DNA from: BJ22 sp021298375
GTDB taxonomy: Bacteria > Planctomycetota > Planctomycetia > Pirellulales > Pirellulaceae
Assembly: GCA_046343015.1 (NCBI GenBank)
Contig: JBKDOL010000132.1
Coordinates: 75,424-139,423, forward strand
Direction of reading: 5' to 3'
Length of the DNA stretch: 64,000 bases
Shown in pieces: positions 61,669 through 64,000 of this stretch; the stretch's first letter is position 1; the number at the start of each line of letters is the position of its first letter. Made by a program: the position numbers and the translations under genes. The notes under the pieces are model-generated. The model saw only the letters and a list, made by a program, of their open reading frames with translations, searched no databases and had not been told where the DNA came from.

Positions 61669-61788
61669 AGCGTGAACCTTAGGCCCCCCGCACCGACCGT
61701 TTGGTGATTGACCGGGATAGCGAATCCAAGAACGTCGCCCACAGCCATTTTTTCACCGAAAAGCCTGCCGTTAACGGCGGGCTTTTTT
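61669..61788 (+). ncRNA. candidate sigma-54-dependent small RNA
   Basis: About 120 nt between the -24/-12 promoter and a strong Rho-independent terminator, with no start codon followed by a meaningful frame. The 5' part is C-rich (AGGCCCCCCGCACC). The segment before the terminator is U-rich (CATTTTTTCACCG), the usual layout of trans-acting small RNAs. No Rfam family recognised. Confidence 0.4.
61763..61788 (+). terminator. terminator of the candidate small RNA
   Basis: GCCTGCCG (61763-61770), loop TTAA, CGGCGGGC (61775-61782), then six T (61783-61788). AAAA before the stem can extend the pairing. Confidence 0.85.
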
Positions 61789-62024
61789 GTTTGCCTCAAA
61801 AGACTTTCGGCGTCCGGTGGCAACTGCGAGTGCTCCCACTTGCTAGCGGAGTAAGGCTGGTCGATCTGGCGAGAGCCCGGAGCGGTTGGTATTGTTCCCG
61901 GGGCCTGCCGAGCCCCAATGAGGCAGCTCCCCGCCGGGAGGCTGGGGAATTCTGCACCCGGACAGGCAAGGAATCCGAGAAGCAAGGGATCCGAGAAGCT
62001 CTGCTGCCCGATGGCGAGGAAGCG

Positions 62025-62903
62025 ATGCGCGGAATGATGACTATCCGATGGCTGCTGCTCTGCGGGCTCGCTGCGCTGGAAGTGAGCGCTGCGGGCTGTG
62101 CGGCATTTCGTCCCCGCGATGGCTTGCTGGGGCGAATGGGGCTGACGAGTCCCATCCGCGGCAAGAATGCTCGTCCAGTCGAGTCGCCGCTTGACTTGCA
62201 AGTTTCGGATATCGTCATCCAAGAGCAGCCGGGCGAGGTGTCGGACGGGTCCAAGTTCATTCCGGATGCAGTCCGGCTGACGGAACTGCTGCAGCGAGCA
62301 GCGGAGGAGCCGCGCCGCGCCCAGTGGCAGGCGGAATTGGCAACGTACTGGCTGCAGGCCGGGCAGCTCCAGGAAGCAGATTCTTACGCGGTGCGGGCGA
62401 TCGGTTTGGACCAACACCACGCCGGCGCCTGGCTGGTGCGCGGAGCCGTGGCGAGCGAGCGGTCTGATTGGAGTAAGGCTCTGGGATGTTATCAGCAAGC
62501 GATTAACTCCCGAGGCGACGATGGGGAAACGCTGTCCCGAATTGCTGACTGTTACCAGCAAATGGGCGAGCCGCGCCGGGCGCTCTCGGCCTGTGAGCGC
62601 GCGGCCGAGTTGTCGCCGGGTGGAAAACCGGACCACCGCTTACTGGTGCAGCAGGGGCGTTTATTGGCTGAGTTGGGGCAATCGCGGCGGGCCATTTCGC
62701 TGTTAGAGGCAGCCGTTGCCCAACCTGAGGCGACCGCCAGCAGTTGGCTGGCGCTGAGTGAGGCCCAGGCGTTGGCGGGAGAAAGCTCGGCGGCTCGGGC
62801 GACGTTGGCCCGGGCTCAGGAGTTGTTTCCCGGCTCACCGCAATGGGAGCAATGGCAGCAGGCGAGGGTTCCGGGCGAAAGTCCGCTGGCAGTCTGGAAG
62901 TAA
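62025..62903 (+). CDS. TPR-repeat lipoprotein
   Basis: 292 residues from ATG 62025 (GAGGA 4-5 nt upstream; ATGs at 62034 and 62037 are possible). The signal MRGMMTIRWLLLCGL ends in a lipobox SAAGC (Cys about 23). After a linker, four to five TPR-like helical pairs follow (about 75-285; AELATYWLQAGQLQEADSYA, AWLVRGAVASERSDWSKALG, RIADCYQQMGEPRRALSACE, LLAELGQSRRAISLLEAAVA). A periplasmic scaffold anchored in a membrane is likely; the partner is unknown. Confidence 0.87.
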   Translation: MRGMMTIRWLLLCGLAALEVSAAGCAAFRPRDGLLGRMGLTSPIRGKNARPVESPLDLQVSDIVIQEQPGEVSDGSKFIPDAVRLTELLQRAAEEPRRAQWQAELATYWLQAGQLQEADSYAVRAIGLDQHHAGAWLVRGAVASERSDWSKALGCYQQAINSRGDDGETLSRIADCYQQMGEPRRALSACERAAELSPGGKPDHRLLVQQGRLLAELGQSRRAISLLEAAVAQPEATASSWLALSEAQALAGESSAARATLARAQELFPGSPQWEQWQQARVPGESPLAVWK

Positions 62904-62970
62904 GGACCGGAGCGATGGTTGGGGGGCTTCTGAGCCGGCAAAATCGTTGCGACCGGATGACCGCTCGAAA

Positions 62971-63012
62971 CGGTCCCCCCGTTCACAGGGGCCGGACGTT
63001 TTCTCTTTTTTT
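62971..63012 (+). terminator. probable terminator of the TPR gene
   Basis: CGG-T-CCCC (62971-62978) pairs with GGGGCCG (62988-62994) with one bulge, followed by a T-rich tract (GTTTTCTCTTTTTTTG). Confidence 0.5.
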
Positions 63013-63190
63013 GCCCGCTTGAGAGACCCCGACAAGCTATCTTTTCGGTGTAGTCGGCAGGCTTGAACGGGAACTGATTTTGCCAGGTTTGAGCGCCGAA
63101 GAAATGAAGTGGTCGTACGCGATCGCGAGAAAAGGCATTGAGTCGACAGGGCGTCGACAGGGCGTCCCCCAGAGGACGAGGACAGAAACC

Positions 63191-63460
63191 ATGAATGAGT
63201 ATCAGGCGTTTGGTTCCGAGGCTTTGGGCGAGCAGTTCACCAACTTCGCCAGCGACTTTGTCGAACGGCGGGGTGGGGCGATTCAGCGGAAGAGTCCGGG
63301 AATCGAGCGTCGGCAGTTCACTGATTCGCACAATGACCTCTCGCCCGAGGCCGCTGAATTAGGGCGGGCCATTGACGCCTACAAGTTGGCTCACCGCCGT
63401 CGCTTCATCAATCATGAAGAGATGTTGCAAATCATCCAGTCGCTGGGTTACCACAAGTAA
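63191..63460 (+). CDS. 89-residue protein of unknown function
   Basis: Starts at ATG 63191 with GAGGACAG about 9 nt upstream. The N-terminal half is variable-looking. The end is a compact basic helical motif (LGRAIDAYKLAHRRRFINHE, then EMLQIIQSLGYHK) that looks like a small conserved planctomycete domain; this is recalled, not searched. No signal peptide, so cytoplasmic. An 11-nt duplication (GTCGACAGGGC) lies at about 63143-63166 in its leader. Confidence 0.82.
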   Translation: MNEYQAFGSEALGEQFTNFASDFVERRGGAIQRKSPGIERRQFTDSHNDLSPEAAELGRAIDAYKLAHRRRFINHEEMLQIIQSLGYHK

Positions 63461-63493
63461 CGCAGGCAAGCTGGTTCTCATCCCGAAACAAAA

Positions 63494-63527
63494 AAACGAG
63501 CCTTGGAGGGTATTCCAAGGCTCGTTT
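63494..63527. terminator. bidirectional terminator between convergent genes
   Basis: AAACGAGCCTTGGA (63494-63507) pairs with TCCAAGGCTCGTTT (63514-63527), a 14-bp perfect stem with loop GGGTAT. A-rich and T-rich flanks allow termination on both strands. Confidence 0.88.
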
Positions 63528-63585
63528 CGTTTCGTAAGTCAGCGCTGAAAGGCTTGTGCTGCCTCGCAGGCTGAGAACCGCCGCA

Positions 63586-64000
63586 CTAGACCGCTCGTCG
63601 CCGCTTCAGCAACAGGCCGCCCACACAGACGATCAGGATTCCTGCAGTCGAGGGCTCTGGTACCGCGGTGAAGTTCATCTTCAGGCCGTAATCGTAGGGG
63701 CTTGTGGCACTGCCAAAGGTGAGGTTGGACAGCGTCGAGGTATTGGAGAAGTTGGTGTCGTAATCGCCAATGACCAGAGTGTAGTTGCCCGCGGTCAACG
63801 TGACGTTGGTGAGGGCTCCATACAAACCGGGGCCCGAGTCATCGTCAAAGGCGCCGGTGACAATCGCTCCCGTGTTGGCGTTGAAGATGCCAATCTCTGT
63901 GTCACCGTTGATGTTGCCAGTGAAGACATTGGTGCCGAAGGTCTCGACCGACAACGTTCCGTCTGACAACAGGGTGAAGTTGTAGCGGTCATTGTTTCCA
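63586..64000 (-). CDS. PEP-CTERM surface protein, 5' end beyond the window
   Basis: The frame is open to the right edge, and 137 C-terminal residues are visible. A beta-rich domain (NVTLTAGNYTLVIGDYDTNF; the pre-peptidase C-terminal-like pattern of secreted proteins) is followed by the sorting signal: VPEPSTAG, a hydrophobic stretch (ILIVCVGGLLL) and KRRRAV. PEP-CTERM signals are cleaved by exosortase and the proteins are exported, often with exopolysaccharide. The start lies outside. Confidence 0.9.
   Translation of the reverse strand, partial: GNNDRYNFTLLSDGTLSVETFGTNVFTGNINGDTEIGIFNANTGAIVTGAFDDDSGPGLYGALTNVTLTAGNYTLVIGDYDTNFSNTSTLSNLTFGSATSPYDYGLKMNFTAVPEPSTAGILIVCVGGLLLKRRRAV

Larger units (their letters stand above)
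61342..62024. other. intergenic region with candidate small RNA
   Basis: Holds the sigma-54-like promoter, candidate transcript and terminator listed next, a CTACA-TGGTGACC-TGTAG hairpin near 61531-61549, and a 16-nt duplication (GCAAGGRATCCGAGAA twice, 61967-61998). No protein-coding frame with start signals was seen. Confidence 0.6.

Noticed and set aside
61659..62636. 325-codon minus-strand frame
   Set aside because: Antisense to the TPR lipoprotein gene and the candidate small RNA; no conserved content.

Overview
The window reads as chromosomal DNA of a planctomycete (Planctomycetota, most likely Pirellulales; the order is inferred). The indications are GC-rich DNA, small loosely packed transcription units with gene-free gaps of 200-900 bp, a PEP-CTERM surface protein, a TIGR03790-type secreted protein, a DUF1844 protein, an LRR protein of the planctomycete type, a squalene-cyclase-like toroid protein with an N-terminal zinc ribbon, and lineage-restricted secreted proteins of unknown function. 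Outer-membrane sugar metabolism is represented by kdsB, ugd, manA, manC and a UDP-sugar pyrophosphorylase. There is no prophage, CRISPR array or intact insertion sequence.

Layout. 1-2581: DNA polymerase I, cut by the window edge. 2.8-8.8 kb: a cell-envelope cluster with two related membrane-anchored coiled-coil proteins whose promoters share a 19-nt sequence, two single-span small membrane proteins, and a MoxR ATPase without its usual partners. 9.1-14.7 kb: a small membrane protein and a three-gene ABC system. 14.7-17.7 kb: folP overlapping the toroid protein gene. 18.2-28.6 kb: a plus-strand run of gyrA, ugd, mutY, kdsB, pyrG, a DUF1844 gene and a cysteine-less thioredoxin-fold protein. 28.6-29.4 kb: tRNA-Ser(CGA) with a transposase remnant and dispersed palindromes just downstream of its 3' end. 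29.5-44.8 kb: LRR protein, tatC with a very large insertion, manA, a small lipoprotein, purF, an aminotransferase, trmB, a 33-residue basic protein, a nucleoside hydrolase, an HtrA-like protease, a DksA-like zinc-finger protein, two unknown genes, a sugar-phosphate isomerase-like protein and queF. 44.9-54.3 kb: a ten-span permease made of two near-identical halves, then secreted proteins. 54.4-64 kb: pdxA, metK, a UDP-sugar pyrophosphorylase/manC/ruvX unit, a DHH phosphoesterase, a candidate sigma-54-driven small RNA, a TPR lipoprotein, a small conserved-looking protein and a PEP-CTERM protein running off the edge.

The most notable themes are: (i) the envelope cluster with its shared promoter; (ii) a genome habit of short (10-19 nt) perfect or slightly diverged tandem duplications, at least 18 loci in 64 kb, three of which sit exactly on stop codons and run into the 3' UTR; (iii) unusual versions of conserved proteins (TatC with about 215 extra residues in the first periplasmic loop, MutY with Glu in place of the catalytic Asp, GyrA with Pro at the Asp87 position); (iv) sigma-70-like promoters that repeatedly use TAAAAT as the -10 box with 17-nt spacing. 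All function calls come from reading motifs; no database search was run.
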